From assembly GCF_022378335.1 (NCBI RefSeq), contig NZ_JAIQCI010000006.1, positions 124,001 through 188,000 on the forward strand: a DNA stretch of 64,000 bases, in the 5' to 3' direction. Positions 45,385-54,735 of this stretch are shown here, piece after piece. Numbering within the stretch: position 1 is the first letter of the stretch; each line of letters opens with the position of its first letter. The stretch is from Croceicoccus hydrothermalis (GTDB lineage: Bacteria > Pseudomonadota > Alphaproteobacteria > Sphingomonadales > Sphingomonadaceae). The notes beneath the pieces are model-generated. The model ran no database searches. It worked only from the letters and a program-made list of their open reading frames with translations, and was not told the origin of the DNA. Position numbers and translations under genes: made by a program.

Positions 45385-46035
45385 ATGAAATCCATGATCG
45401 ACAGCATCTGGCACATAAAGGGCGCGGTGCCGCTCCTCCCCGGTCAGGATGCCGACGATGCCTTTGCGCGGCTGGATCCGCTTTTCGCGACGCGCGGCAC
45501 GACGCATCGTCGCCAAGGCGACACCCTGACCTTCGACAAGAAGGATCAGGAAGCGCAGGACAGGCTTTCGATATTCGATGGCGGAACCCTGCGCGTCGAG
45601 GAAGGTGCGGGCGGACGCGCGCTGCGCTACAACATGAAAAGCCGCGCCCTGCTCTATTGCTTCCTTGCGCCGCTGCTCTTTCTCGCCATCGCGCAGGTCA
45701 CCGTGCTCATCGCGCAATACGAGGCGAATTCTGCAACGGCCGAGGACAGCGAAAAAAAGGACAAGGCCGAGGACGAGGATCTGCCGCAGCACTTCATCGA
45801 CGCGGCACTGGGCGCCCCGGTACCCGAAAAGCCGAGCGCCGACGATGCGGAAGAGGACAAGGGCCCCAAGCCCACGGCCGCCTATATCTTCGCCGGTATC
45901 TTCGCGGCGCTCTATATCGTGGGACGCATACTGGAAAGCTGGCTGGTAAAGTCGCTGTTCCGGCGGCGGCTTTCCGGCGATCCGGGTGATATTCGTGCAA
46001 CCGGGGATGCTCCCGGCCCCCGGCTCTCCATCTGA
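45385..46035 (+). CDS. Membrane protein, unknown function
   Basis: 216 residues. N-terminal cytoplasmic region resembling a small alpha-beta domain (GAVPLLPGQDADDAFARLDPLFATRGTTHRRQGDTLTFDKKDQ...), transmembrane helix 1 at about 88-110 (LLYCFLAPLLFLAIAQVTVLIA), a highly charged acidic loop (EDSEKKDKAEDEDLPQHFIDAALG...), transmembrane helix 2 at about 170-190 (TAAYIFAGIFAALYIVGRIL) and a basic tail. I do not recognise a named family. It is convergent with the pilus operon, with a gap of seven bases. Confidence 0.75.
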   Translation: MKSMIDSIWHIKGAVPLLPGQDADDAFARLDPLFATRGTTHRRQGDTLTFDKKDQEAQDRLSIFDGGTLRVEEGAGGRALRYNMKSRALLYCFLAPLLFLAIAQVTVLIAQYEANSATAEDSEKKDKAEDEDLPQHFIDAALGAPVPEKPSADDAEEDKGPKPTAAYIFAGIFAALYIVGRILESWLVKSLFRRRLSGDPGDIRATGDAPGPRLSI

Positions 46036-46042
46036 TCCCGTC

Positions 46043-46572
46043 TCAATCGAAGGCGACGCTCACGTTGTATGCGAAGGTTGCGGGGCCGGTATAGCCCGGC
46101 TCCACCACCACATCCATCGCGAGGCTCAGCGTGGTGTCGCCCAGCCCCATCGGATTAAGCTGAAAATCGAGCGAGCTTCCCCCCGGCGGCGGGCCGTTCC
46201 GAAAACTCGCCCCCGAAAGTGTCCCTGGATAGAACATGGTGACGCGCGATGCGGCATGCTGCGTCTGCGGCACGAGGGTAATGCGGACATAGCGGATAAG
46301 GCACAGGTTCGAGAGGTTGAGCGCACGGCACGATATCGTCATGCGGGGCACGGCCACCGGCGCGTGCTGAGCCGGATGGCATCGCCCGATATGCGCGTGA
46401 CCTGTCCCGATGGCGCGATCCGGAACGTCGTCGGCACGGTGCCGGCGATGATCTCGCCAAGCTGCAACGCGACGCCGGTCTGAAACACCACCGAAAGCTG
46501 TGCCTGTGCCGGCGAAACGCAGACGAACGCCAGCGCCACGGGCAGCAGAAGCCACATCACGAACCTGGCCAT
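46043..46572 (-). pseudogene. Pilus subunit gene with frameshift (last gene of chaperone-usher operon)
   Basis: The N-terminal part from ATG 46572 (SD AGGAGCGG) has a signal peptide MARFVMWLLLPVALAFVCVSPAQAQ and mature residues LSVVFQTGVALQLGEIIAGTVPTTFRIAPSGQVTRISGDAIRLS, then runs out of frame to a stop at 46339. The C-terminal part continues in another frame from about 46365: VAVPRMTISCRALNLSNLCLIRYVRITLVPQ, ending FAYNVSVAFD at 46043. Joining them needs one extra base near 46345-46375. The product would be a DUF4402/spore-coat-U-like pilin or tip protein. The ATG overlaps the usher stop by one base. A true mutation or a sequencing error cannot be told apart here. Confidence 0.7.
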
Positions 46573-49270
46573 CAAACCGCTCCTTCCTGAATATGAAGAA
46601 TGGCACGGTCGAGCAGCATGTAGCCGCACGACGCAGGCACCTCGACCACCGGCGCCTCAGCCATGCGGAGGCCGAACCGGGTGGCCTGATCGGGATCGAG
46701 GCGAAGCGTATACCTGCCCGGCGGAACGGCACCGAAAATGGCAATACCGTCGTGGCCCGTGCGCGCCGCGATGACCGGACCGGCACCATCCTCGCCCGCC
46801 AGCGGCACGAGCTTCAGCAAAATCGCGGCGATCGGACGAAAGCCGTCCGAGGTTGCGAAAAACACCGGAATCTCGATCTCCGACGCGAAGCTCATCGGGA
46901 TGCGGATCGGCACGGTTCGCCCCTGCCGCGGGGTCAACATCAAGGCATCGGGCACCCCGCCAAGATAAAGCTGATCGGTCTGCGATGCGTCGATGCGCAG
47001 CCGTGCCGGCGACGAATCGCCCAGCATATCCGCAACGGCGTAGCCGGCATCATCGGTGGTCACGATCCCGCCGGGCGTGTGAATGCGAAGCGAACCGACG
47101 CCGACTTCGTCATCCTGTCGCCGTCCATCGCCATTCGCGTCGATGAAGGCGTCGATTGCCCCGCGCCCGCCGATCGCGCCATTCGCCGACGAAAGGCGAT
47201 AGCCATCCCGCATTCCGCCCGGCGCGAGCACGAAGGACAATTGCAGCGACGCGCGCCAATCGCCCGTATCAAGCTCCATCCCCCCGGCGGTCGTAATATC
47301 CACCCCGGCGATCCGGTAACGATGGGACATATCCACCAGCGTGTTGGCCACGCCGCGATCGTAGCGCGACGCGCCGAGCTGAAACTCGCCGAAACGGTTC
47401 CGGAATTGCGAAGCGATGAATGCGCGCTCCACCCCTGCCCCGTCCGTCATGCGATAGGTGAGCCCCGTTCGCACCGTGACCGCCTCGGCGAGCGGAACGA
47501 TCGCCTCCGCGGCGGCGACGTTGCGCTCCATCGCGACAGGGCCGCTCCGGCGCTGCCGACCGAGCAGCAGGTTGACATAGGCACGGCCCAGCGACACGCC
47601 AGCGCGTATGTTCGCATCAAAACGCGCGCCGTCCCTGTCAAAATCGGCATAGCGAAGATCGAATGACAGGGGCAGCAGCATTCCGCCCGGCAAGGGCGCC
47701 GCGACGCCCATCCGCAATTCGCTCGCCCGGCGAAGCGCGCCAAGGCCAAAGCCGATGGGCCCACGCGTTTCGTCGATGAAGCCACCGGCATATTCCGAAT
47801 GGCTCGCACGAAGGTCGAAGCTGCCCCGGCGCGTCGCGGCAAGCAGGCTCGCCGCCCGGCCGCCAAGCGTATCATGGGCAACGAGCGCATCGAGGCCGGT
47901 CCTTGCGACGATGGTCTTGACCCCGGCGGCGGCGGCGATCCGGGCACCCGCACCCCACGGGTCATACCGCGTGAGATCGGCATGCACGGTGAAACTCGAC
48001 GTCAGCCCGTAATCCATGCCGAGCGTGACGCGCGGTCCTGCCTCCCTGTGCATGAAATTGGCGAGCCCGAACCCATAAACCGGCTTGAACGCCTCTGCGA
48101 TGCCGAGCTGGAACACGCTTTCCCCCGGCTGCAACTGTCCGGCGCCGAGCGGGACGTGGCGGACTTCCTCGCGCATCTGACCCTGCGCGCCGTAGAAGAC
48201 CAGGCGCACCAGATTGTCGCCCATCGGCAGCGTCAGCCCTTCGAAGCGGTAGCGTCCGACCCCCTCGTCGGCCTGGCTCGCCCGCAGGACGCCATTGACG
48301 TAGAGTTCGACATCCTCGCCGGCAGGCAAATCCCCCTCCGGCACCACGGGGGCGGAAAAATCGAATCGCGACAACGGGCTGGTGGAGAAGAACAGGCCGC
48401 GTTCGGGCACATTGCGCGCGCCGAGCCGGGCATCGGGCGTGTTCACATCGCCCAGAACCGCGCGCCTCCCGCCGAGCGGGCCGAGCGCGCGATTGTCCGC
48501 ATCCACCCGTTCGAGGAACAGGCGCGCGGTCCGCATGCCCCGCGAATTCGCCGCGAAAGCCCCGCGAAACCCGGCAAAGGCAAGGTCGCTCGCCGCCTGC
48601 ACATTCACCCATTGCATCGCATCGGCAAAGCCGCGCCCGGTTTGCATGCCCGCGGCAAAGGCGACCGTGGGTGCGGTCATGGCGCGATAGGGATCCTCGA
48701 TCCGGCGATAGACACCCTTCACCTCCTTCTGATCCAGATGGCGGCGTCGATCCTCGACCGCGCGACGCAACATGACGGGAAGGGTCGCGGTCGGATCGAT
48801 CTCCATCAGCTGCGCATCGGGGCGCAGACGAAGACGCATGGGCAGCACCCGTTCGACAAGGTCGGTCGCAAGAAAGAGATCGCCGGAAAAAGGGCACACG
48901 CTGCCGCTGTCGAGGTGATGCGGCTGTGCGCCGATGGTCGCCGTCATCGCGGCAACATCGATGGCAAAGGGGGCCGCGGGCGGTTTCAGATCGCCGGTCG
49001 CCGAAAGCCCGTCCGGCGAAACCCGGACCGAAAGATCGAGCAAACGCGCCAGCTGGCCGAGCTGGATGAAGATTTTGTCCCCGGCGCGATAGGCGTCCAT
49101 CGTATTGGCGAGCAATTCGGACCCGACCCGCACTTCGAGCCATAGAAGATTGTCATCCGAAAGGCACGGCGCCCCACCCCTATCGGCAGGGCGGACGTCG
49201 GCTGGGCCAGAACCGGCGTTCCGGCGAGGGCGAGGACCATGCCGCCATTCGCCATCCATGCCATGCTCAC
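46572..49270 (-). pseudogene. Fimbrial outer-membrane usher with N-terminal frameshift
   Basis: From about 49180 to 46572 the frame encodes an intact usher body of about 870 residues: a plug/barrel with LFLERVDADNRALGPLGGRRAVLGDVNTPDARLGARNVPERGLFFSTSPLSRFDFSAPVVPEGDLPAGEDVELYVNGVL, and a C-terminal domain with SSANGAIGGRGAIDAFIDANGDGRRQDDEVGV. The expected signal peptide is in a different frame: from ATG 49264 (or GTG 49270, overlapping the chaperone stop) it reads MAWMANGGMVLALAGTPVLAQP. One missing base in the G runs at 49172-49180 would join the two. Ushers form the outer-membrane pore that exports chaperone-bound subunits. As written, the main frame has no signal peptide. Confidence 0.72.
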
Positions 49271-50091
49271 GGCACGTTGAGCGCGGTCGCCGCCAGTTCG
49301 TTGCCGGCGACGTTTTCCCGGTTTCGATAGACGACGCGTACGGCGCGCCCCACGGAATCTTCGGGAAGTGCGACGCGAACCGTGCGGCGGGCAATCTCGG
49401 GATAGACCGCGATACCCCGAATGGATTCCAGCACCTCGCGGTTCTTGCCCGAACCGGCGACGATCTCGACATCGCCGTAAACCGAACCCTCCCCCTGGCG
49501 CACCAGATCGAAGGCAAGCACGGGGCGCTCCTGCTCCCGCCCGGAAGCCATGCGCAGCGATTCGATTGTCACCCCCGCCCCATCGATGCCTGTGCGCAGG
49601 ATGATCGGGATGCTGACACTGAACAGGCTGGACACGCGGACGGAAATCGAGCTTGGGTTGACGCGGGCGATCTCCTCGGGAGAGAAGCCGGCATCGTCCG
49701 CCGGTTGTGCGGTGATCGCGAGATGGCTGCGCCGTTCGCCCGGCGACGCGGGAACGCGGGCCCTGACCTTGATCGCCTGGCTTTGCCGGGGGGCGAGCGC
49801 GATGCGCCGGGGCGTGAAATCGACAAACGCGCTGGCCGACGTGTCGGGCACCTGATTTCCGAGGGGAGTAATGGCGCCATCTGCATTCATCTCCATCTCG
49901 ATCATGTCGACGCGATAGGTCACCGCCGTATCGCCTCTGTTCACGATATAGAGCGTTGCGGTGCGCGTTCCTTCGTCAAACACAAGCCTGTGATGCGACA
50001 GGCTGACATTGCCGGATTGCGCCGCGGCCGGGTTTCCGGCCAGCATCGCAATGCTCAGCATCGCCCCCAGTGCCGCGCGCACCCGTCCCAT
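49267..50091 (-). CDS. Fimbrial biogenesis chaperone (PapD-like)
   Basis: 274 residues. Signal peptide MGRVRAALGAMLSIAMLAGNPAAAQ. Two immunoglobulin-like domains: the first (about 28-150) with RTATLYIVNRGDTAVTYRVDMIEMEM and FVDFTPRRIALAPRQSQAIKVRARVP, the second with SVSIPIILRTGIDGAGVTIESLRMA and ALPEDSVGRAVRVVYRNRENVAGNEL. This is the PapD/FimC-type periplasmic chaperone that donates strands to pilin subunits. It begins one base after the pilin stop and overlaps the usher start, so the three are coupled. Intact, unlike the usher and the last subunit gene. Confidence 0.9.
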   Translation of the reverse strand: MGRVRAALGAMLSIAMLAGNPAAAQSGNVSLSHHRLVFDEGTRTATLYIVNRGDTAVTYRVDMIEMEMNADGAITPLGNQVPDTSASAFVDFTPRRIALAPRQSQAIKVRARVPASPGERRSHLAITAQPADDAGFSPEEIARVNPSSISVRVSSLFSVSIPIILRTGIDGAGVTIESLRMASGREQERPVLAFDLVRQGEGSVYGDVEIVAGSGKNREVLESIRGIAVYPEIARRTVRVALPEDSVGRAVRVVYRNRENVAGNELAATALNVP

Positions 50092-50092
50092 C

Positions 50093-50614
50093 TCAGTTAT
50101 ACGCGGTGGAAACGGTGAAGGAACCGGAATACAGCCCGGCGACCGTCGCAGTGCTCACCGCGACCGAACCGCCGACGCGCACGTCCAGCTGCCCCGCACC
50201 GCCTGCGCTTCCGCTCAGTGTCTGCGCGCTGAGCGAACCGGACAGGTTATGTGCGGTCGCAACAGTCAGCATCTCGGAACCGTTCGACAGGACAAAGCTG
50301 CTCGGGATGGTGACGGACACGGCGTGGCCACCTTCCCCCGCGATGGTGAACGCGGCGGCCTGCGGCGTGTCGCCGGCATCCATGCTTTCCACCCCGCCGC
50401 TTACCGAACGCAGCCCCGACACATCGACCTGTACGGCACCGTCGCTCGTCGTGGAGCGCAGAATGCTGCCGAAACGAAGATCCGCATTCTTCGTAATCGT
50501 CAACGGCTGTACGATTGTGAGGGAACCATTCGCCGTCGCAGAGCTTTGTGCCGTTGCGGGCGATCCCGAATAGAGAACGATGGTGGCAGCAGCCACAGCA
50601 AGACGCAGGAACAT
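50093..50614 (-). CDS. DUF4402 major pilin subunit
   Basis: 173 residues. Signal peptide MFLRLAVAAATIVLYSGSPATAQ. The mature domain is DUF4402: NGSLTIVQPLTITKNADLRFGSIL ... VDVSGLRSVSGGVESMDAGDTPQAAAFTIAGEGGHAVSVTIPSSF ... GLYSGSFTVSTAYN. Such proteins are structural subunits assembled by chaperone-usher systems in alphaproteobacteria. First gene of the four-gene minus-strand pilus operon; about 220 bases of non-coding sequence precede it. It has no Cys pair, typical of this family. Confidence 0.88.
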   Translation of the reverse strand: MFLRLAVAAATIVLYSGSPATAQSSATANGSLTIVQPLTITKNADLRFGSILRSTTSDGAVQVDVSGLRSVSGGVESMDAGDTPQAAAFTIAGEGGHAVSVTIPSSFVLSNGSEMLTVATAHNLSGSLSAQTLSGSAGGAGQLDVRVGGSVAVSTATVAGLYSGSFTVSTAYN

Positions 50615-50837
50615 GACTTAATCCTTCGTAGTGGGAAAGCGCACCAATTGTGCCGATCCGGTACGAAGTTTTTTAAAGCGGTTTCCTGAGTCAGATTCGT
50701 TTTTGCACTGCGTAATTAACCGTAAAATTCACAGAGAATGGTCCGGATGCAGATCGACGTCGGCCCGGCGTGCATTGCCGATATGACGCAATGCAATCGG
50801 GGCAGACCGCGCGGAAACGGCCCGCCCCGATAGGGTA

Positions 50838-53800
50838 TCACCCTATAACCACATCCGACGCCGCATGCATCGGGATCAGGTAATCCGCATGCCATTCGCC
50901 GGTTTCCTCAACCGCGACCGGTTCGGCGCCCAAATAGGCGCTGATGAACGGTGCGGCGGGTGCCGGTGCCGTCGCATGCTCGACAGCGTTCGCCTTTGCA
51001 TCGAGAACCGTGCCGATCAGCGTATCGCCGGCGTAGATTTCCGTATCCGCGCCATTCTGAACGAATGCGATCGGCGCGCTGCCCATCCCCTCGATCAGGA
51101 TGGCATCGGGGCCATTGCCAAAATCGGCAATGATGTCGGCATCGCGCGCCGTGCCATGCAGCACGAAGACATCCGGACCGCGCCCGCCGATCAGCATGTC
51201 CATGCCATCGCCGCCGTCGAGAACATCCGCGCCATTGCCGCCCTCGAGCCAGTCATTGCCCGCACCGCCCAGCAGCGTGTCCGAACCATTGCCGCCATAC
51301 AGCCTGTCGTTGCCGCCAAGCCCGATGAGCACGTCGCTGCCGTTCCCGCCATACAGGACATCGTTGCCGCCATTCCCGGTCAGCATGTCGGCCTTGTTCC
51401 CGCCGTCAAGCACCCGCTCACCCAGGTTGAAGCGCGCCAGTACCGGATCGTGATCGGACACGCCCGATGCTGTGGGCACGTTACGATGCACGATGTCGAA
51501 CGCCGCCCCGCCGAGCAGGCTCTCACTCGCGAGGATATGGTCGATCTGCTGTGCATTGCCTTCGAACAGGGCGGAGTAACGCTCCGCCAGGTCGAGCATC
51601 CAGGTCAGGTTGACGAGCTCGACGTCGCTGCCGTCCATGATCGCGCCATTGGCGTAGTCGAGTTGCCCCGCGACAATCTGCAACGTCTCCTCGAACTGAA
51701 AATCGTTGAAATCGCCTGCGACGACGACATTGGCGTCGGGATCATCGGCGAGAATCCCCTCGACATAGGCGTTGAGCGCGGCGGCCTGTTCAGCCCGGCG
51801 CAGCGCGCCCGCCATCTCGGGCGGCTGATTGGCGGAGAATGTCGTGTCCGACCCGATGAGCGAGGTGAAATGATTGCCGATGACCGTCACCTCCTCGCCA
51901 TTGAAGGTGAATGTCGCGCCCAGCGGCACGCGCGCGAACGCATCGTCGTCGATCGTAAAGACCGAGCTTTCGTCGAGATCGACCCGGTCCTCGCGATAGA
52001 GGAACGCCACGCGAATATTGCCGCCTGGCTGACCGCCGGTCTGCCCATCCTCGACAAACGGATTGTCGAGCACGGAGTAGACAACGCCCGTTTCGGCCTG
52101 GATCGCGTCCGCAATCGCCTGCAAATTCATGCTCGCCGAAACCGTGCCGTCATTGGCCGAACCGCTGTCGTCCTGCACTTCTTCGAGCACGACGATATCG
52201 GGCGCGTTCATGGCCACGCCAATGTCGAAGGCGATCGCATCGAGCCGGCCATCGGCAATGTCGGTATCGCCGTCCGCCTCGTTGATATCGAAATTGAGGA
52301 TGTTGTAACTGGCCACGGTGAACTGGTTCGCCGTGCCTTCCAGAATCGAGGTTTCGGGCGCGACCTCGGCCTCAGCCGCGACGGTAACCTCCTCGGTCGG
52401 GCGAAGTTCGAAATTGCCGAAGCTGTAATCGATGACGCCCGTCACATCGTCGAGCCGCGCACCGGGGGCCACGTCGGGCGTGTCGAAACGCACGCCGTTA
52501 AGCGTATAGCCGCCGTCGATCTGGATCCGTTCGGGATTGAAATCGGAGCCTGCGCCGCTGTTGAACACGCCGAGACCGCCCTCGCCGCCGCGCACGGTAA
52601 CGAGCCCGCTTTCCGCGACATTGGTGGCGAGCAGCGTGCCCTCACCATCGCTTGCCACAGTCCAGATTTCGCCGAAACGATTTGTGCTGTCGACGGCGAC
52701 GGGGTTTTGCACGGTGACGCGCATCGCCTCCATGCTTTCCCAGAAATCGATGCCATCGCTTTGCGGATCGTAGGTCGTCATCCCATCGTCGTCGATGAGC
52801 TCGGTCGGCGGGGAAATGCCGTCCGGTCCGATCACGACCGCCTGCGGCAGCGCATTGCCGCTGCTTTCGACCGTCACGCTCACGTCCATCAGTTCGGTCG
52901 TGGTGAGGCTGCTGTCATCGCCGCCGGGCAGGAATTCGGTGACCGTGCCCGATACACGCACCGCATCGCCCGCCGCGACGCCGGGGGTCGTGCGGGTAAA
53001 GACGAAAATGGCGTCCGAGGTGGCGGCGTTCCCGTCCCCGTCCGGATCCTGTATATAGAAACCGTTCGACGCGACGGCGGTGACGATGCCGCCCGTCTCG
53101 ACCTCGCTACCTTCGTAGATCGAGCGGTGACCTTCGCCCTGGATCTCCCCGATGCGAAGGTTGAGCAGATCGTCATTCTCGATCGTGCCGGTCGCGGTCC
53201 CGGCGCGAATATCGGCGCCGCCCGTCGCGTCATTGAGCGTGAGGGCAAAGGTCTCGGTCGGTTCCGCAACCGTATCGCCGACCACCGCGACGGTGATCGT
53301 CGCGCTCGTCTGCCCATCGGCAAAGGTGACCGTGCCGGAAAGCGGCCCGGCAATATCGGCCGCATCCGCCGATTGCGCATCATCGCCGAGCACGACGGCG
53401 TAATCGACGGTAACCTCGCCATCGCTGCCGCCGGTGCGGCGCACGGTGAAGGTAAGATCGCTCGTGCCGCTATCCCCTTCGACGACGAAGGCATCGTCGA
53501 CGTATAGGCTGCCGGCCGGATTGGGCGCGACGAAATCCTGCCCGCCGTTCACGGTGCCGAAGCTTTCGTCCACCGGCCCGGTCCAGGTAAAGTCGTCATA
53601 GCTCGACCCGGTGCCCGACAGTTGCAGGGACAATCCCACCGGGCTGCCCGCTTCCTCGACGCCGACATCGACGCTGGTCATGCCCGCCGCCGGGCCGTCC
53701 GTCGCCGTCAGCGTGCCTTCGTACGACAGGAATTGCACCACCGTGCCATCGGCCGAGACCAGCGCGAACCCGTCGGGCGCGCCGTTCTGCAGACCCGTGG

Positions 53801-54509
53801 CGGCAAAGGCGAGCGTGCCGAACCCGTCGTCCTGATCCGGAATCGTGCCGGACAGCGCGATGGTGTCGTACACCCCGCCGCCATTGCCGTTGTAAAGCGC
53901 GATGGACCAGCCGGACAGATCGGTGCCCGCATTGCCGGCGATCTCGATCGCCTCGCCGACATCGCTGCCCGCATTGTCGTAATGAAATTCGTTGAAGAAC
54001 ACCGTGGGCGCAGGCTCGTTCTGGGCAAAGCTTTGCCCGGTATTGGCCTCACCCGACGTGCCCGGCGCCGCCCCGGTCCAGGTGAAATCGCCATAGCTCG
54101 TGCCCGTTCCGGCCAGTTGCAGCGAATAGCCGACCGGCGTCGTGCCATCCTCGGCGACGCCGATATCGGTGCTCTGCATCCCGTCGGCCGCGCCGCCCAC
54201 GGCGGTAAAGCTGCCTTCGTAGGACAGGAACATGACCACCGCGCCGCCCGCATCCACAAGCGCCATCCCGTCGGGCGAGCCGTTCTGAAGCCCGTTGGAG
54301 GGCAGGTTCACCGTGGTGAAGCTCTCGCTCCCCGACAGCGCGATGGTATTGTAGGGCGTGCCGTTCGATCCGTTGTAGAGGATCACGCTCCACCCCGTAA
54401 GGTCGACGGAATCGAGATTGGCGATCTCGATGAATTCGCCGATGTCGCTGCCTGCATTGTCGTAGTGAATTTCGTTGAAAAAGACGCGCGCTGACGTGTT
54501 CGCAACCAT
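50838..54509 (-). CDS. Secreted RTX nuclease (ExeM/NucH-like) with lamin-tail and Calx-beta domains
   Basis: 1223 residues from ATG 54509, no Sec signal, so probably exported by type I secretion. Two lamin-tail repeats (about 8-130 and 165-310; each starts VFFNE.HYDNAGSD.GE.IEIA), a Calx-beta domain (about 333-430), an OB-like/ExeM region (about 450-700), an endonuclease/exonuclease/phosphatase domain (about 730-1023; VASYNILNFDINEADGD, VVLEEVQDDSG, VIGNHFTSL, VVAGDFNDFQ, SDHDPVLARF) and Ca2+-binding RTX nonapeptides (about 1040-1110; GGNDVLYGGNGSDVLIG). It degrades extracellular DNA or nucleotides, providing phosphate or remodelling biofilm. The catalytic Asp/His signature is intact. The frame upstream of 54509 is not coding. 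Confidence 0.9.
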   Translation of the reverse strand: MVANTSARVFFNEIHYDNAGSDIGEFIEIANLDSVDLTGWSVILYNGSNGTPYNTIALSGSESFTTVNLPSNGLQNGSPDGMALVDAGGAVVMFLSYEGSFTAVGGAADGMQSTDIGVAEDGTTPVGYSLQLAGTGTSYGDFTWTGAAPGTSGEANTGQSFAQNEPAPTVFFNEFHYDNAGSDVGEAIEIAGNAGTDLSGWSIALYNGNGGGVYDTIALSGTIPDQDDGFGTLAFAATGLQNGAPDGFALVSADGTVVQFLSYEGTLTATDGPAAGMTSVDVGVEEAGSPVGLSLQLSGTGSSYDDFTWTGPVDESFGTVNGGQDFVAPNPAGSLYVDDAFVVEGDSGTSDLTFTVRRTGGSDGEVTVDYAVVLGDDAQSADAADIAGPLSGTVTFADGQTSATITVAVVGDTVAEPTETFALTLNDATGGADIRAGTATGTIENDDLLNLRIGEIQGEGHRSIYEGSEVETGGIVTAVASNGFYIQDPDGDGNAATSDAIFVFTRTTPGVAAGDAVRVSGTVTEFLPGGDDSSLTTTELMDVSVTVESSGNALPQAVVIGPDGISPPTELIDDDGMTTYDPQSDGIDFWESMEAMRVTVQNPVAVDSTNRFGEIWTVASDGEGTLLATNVAESGLVTVRGGEGGLGVFNSGAGSDFNPERIQIDGGYTLNGVRFDTPDVAPGARLDDVTGVIDYSFGNFELRPTEEVTVAAEAEVAPETSILEGTANQFTVASYNILNFDINEADGDTDIADGRLDAIAFDIGVAMNAPDIVVLEEVQDDSGSANDGTVSASMNLQAIADAIQAETGVVYSVLDNPFVEDGQTGGQPGGNIRVAFLYREDRVDLDESSVFTIDDDAFARVPLGATFTFNGEEVTVIGNHFTSLIGSDTTFSANQPPEMAGALRRAEQAAALNAYVEGILADDPDANVVVAGDFNDFQFEETLQIVAGQLDYANGAIMDGSDVELVNLTWMLDLAERYSALFEGNAQQIDHILASESLLGGAAFDIVHRNVPTASGVSDHDPVLARFNLGERVLDGGNKADMLTGNGGNDVLYGGNGSDVLIGLGGNDRLYGGNGSDTLLGGAGNDWLEGGNGADVLDGGDGMDMLIGGRGPDVFVLHGTARDADIIADFGNGPDAILIEGMGSAPIAFVQNGADTEIYAGDTLIGTVLDAKANAVEHATAPAPAAPFISAYLGAEPVAVEETGEWHADYLIPMHAASDVVIG

Positions 54510-54735
54510 GTCCGTGACCCTTATGGAAAACCGATGCGGACGGCAGGAAGGCCGATCCGATGCCAAAATGCGGTAAGCCGATGTTAAGTCAGATTTATGA
54601 CGCAAAACAGCGGCAAACGGCAAGCCGCATTCGCGTCGGCGTGACACATCACAAGACCACGGCCCGCACCCTGCGCAGTTTTGCCGGAGCCTGCGTATAC
54701 GCAATGTTAAACCATGCGAAGCTAGAGGATGCGCC

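Noticed and set aside
51180..51400. Tandem short repeats that could suggest a CRISPR array or satellite
   Set aside because: They are the in-frame nine-residue Ca2+-binding RTX repeats of the nuclease.
50865..53507. 880-codon plus-strand frame opposite the RTX nuclease
   Set aside because: No recognisable domain; the minus strand has a nuclease domain and RTX repeats.
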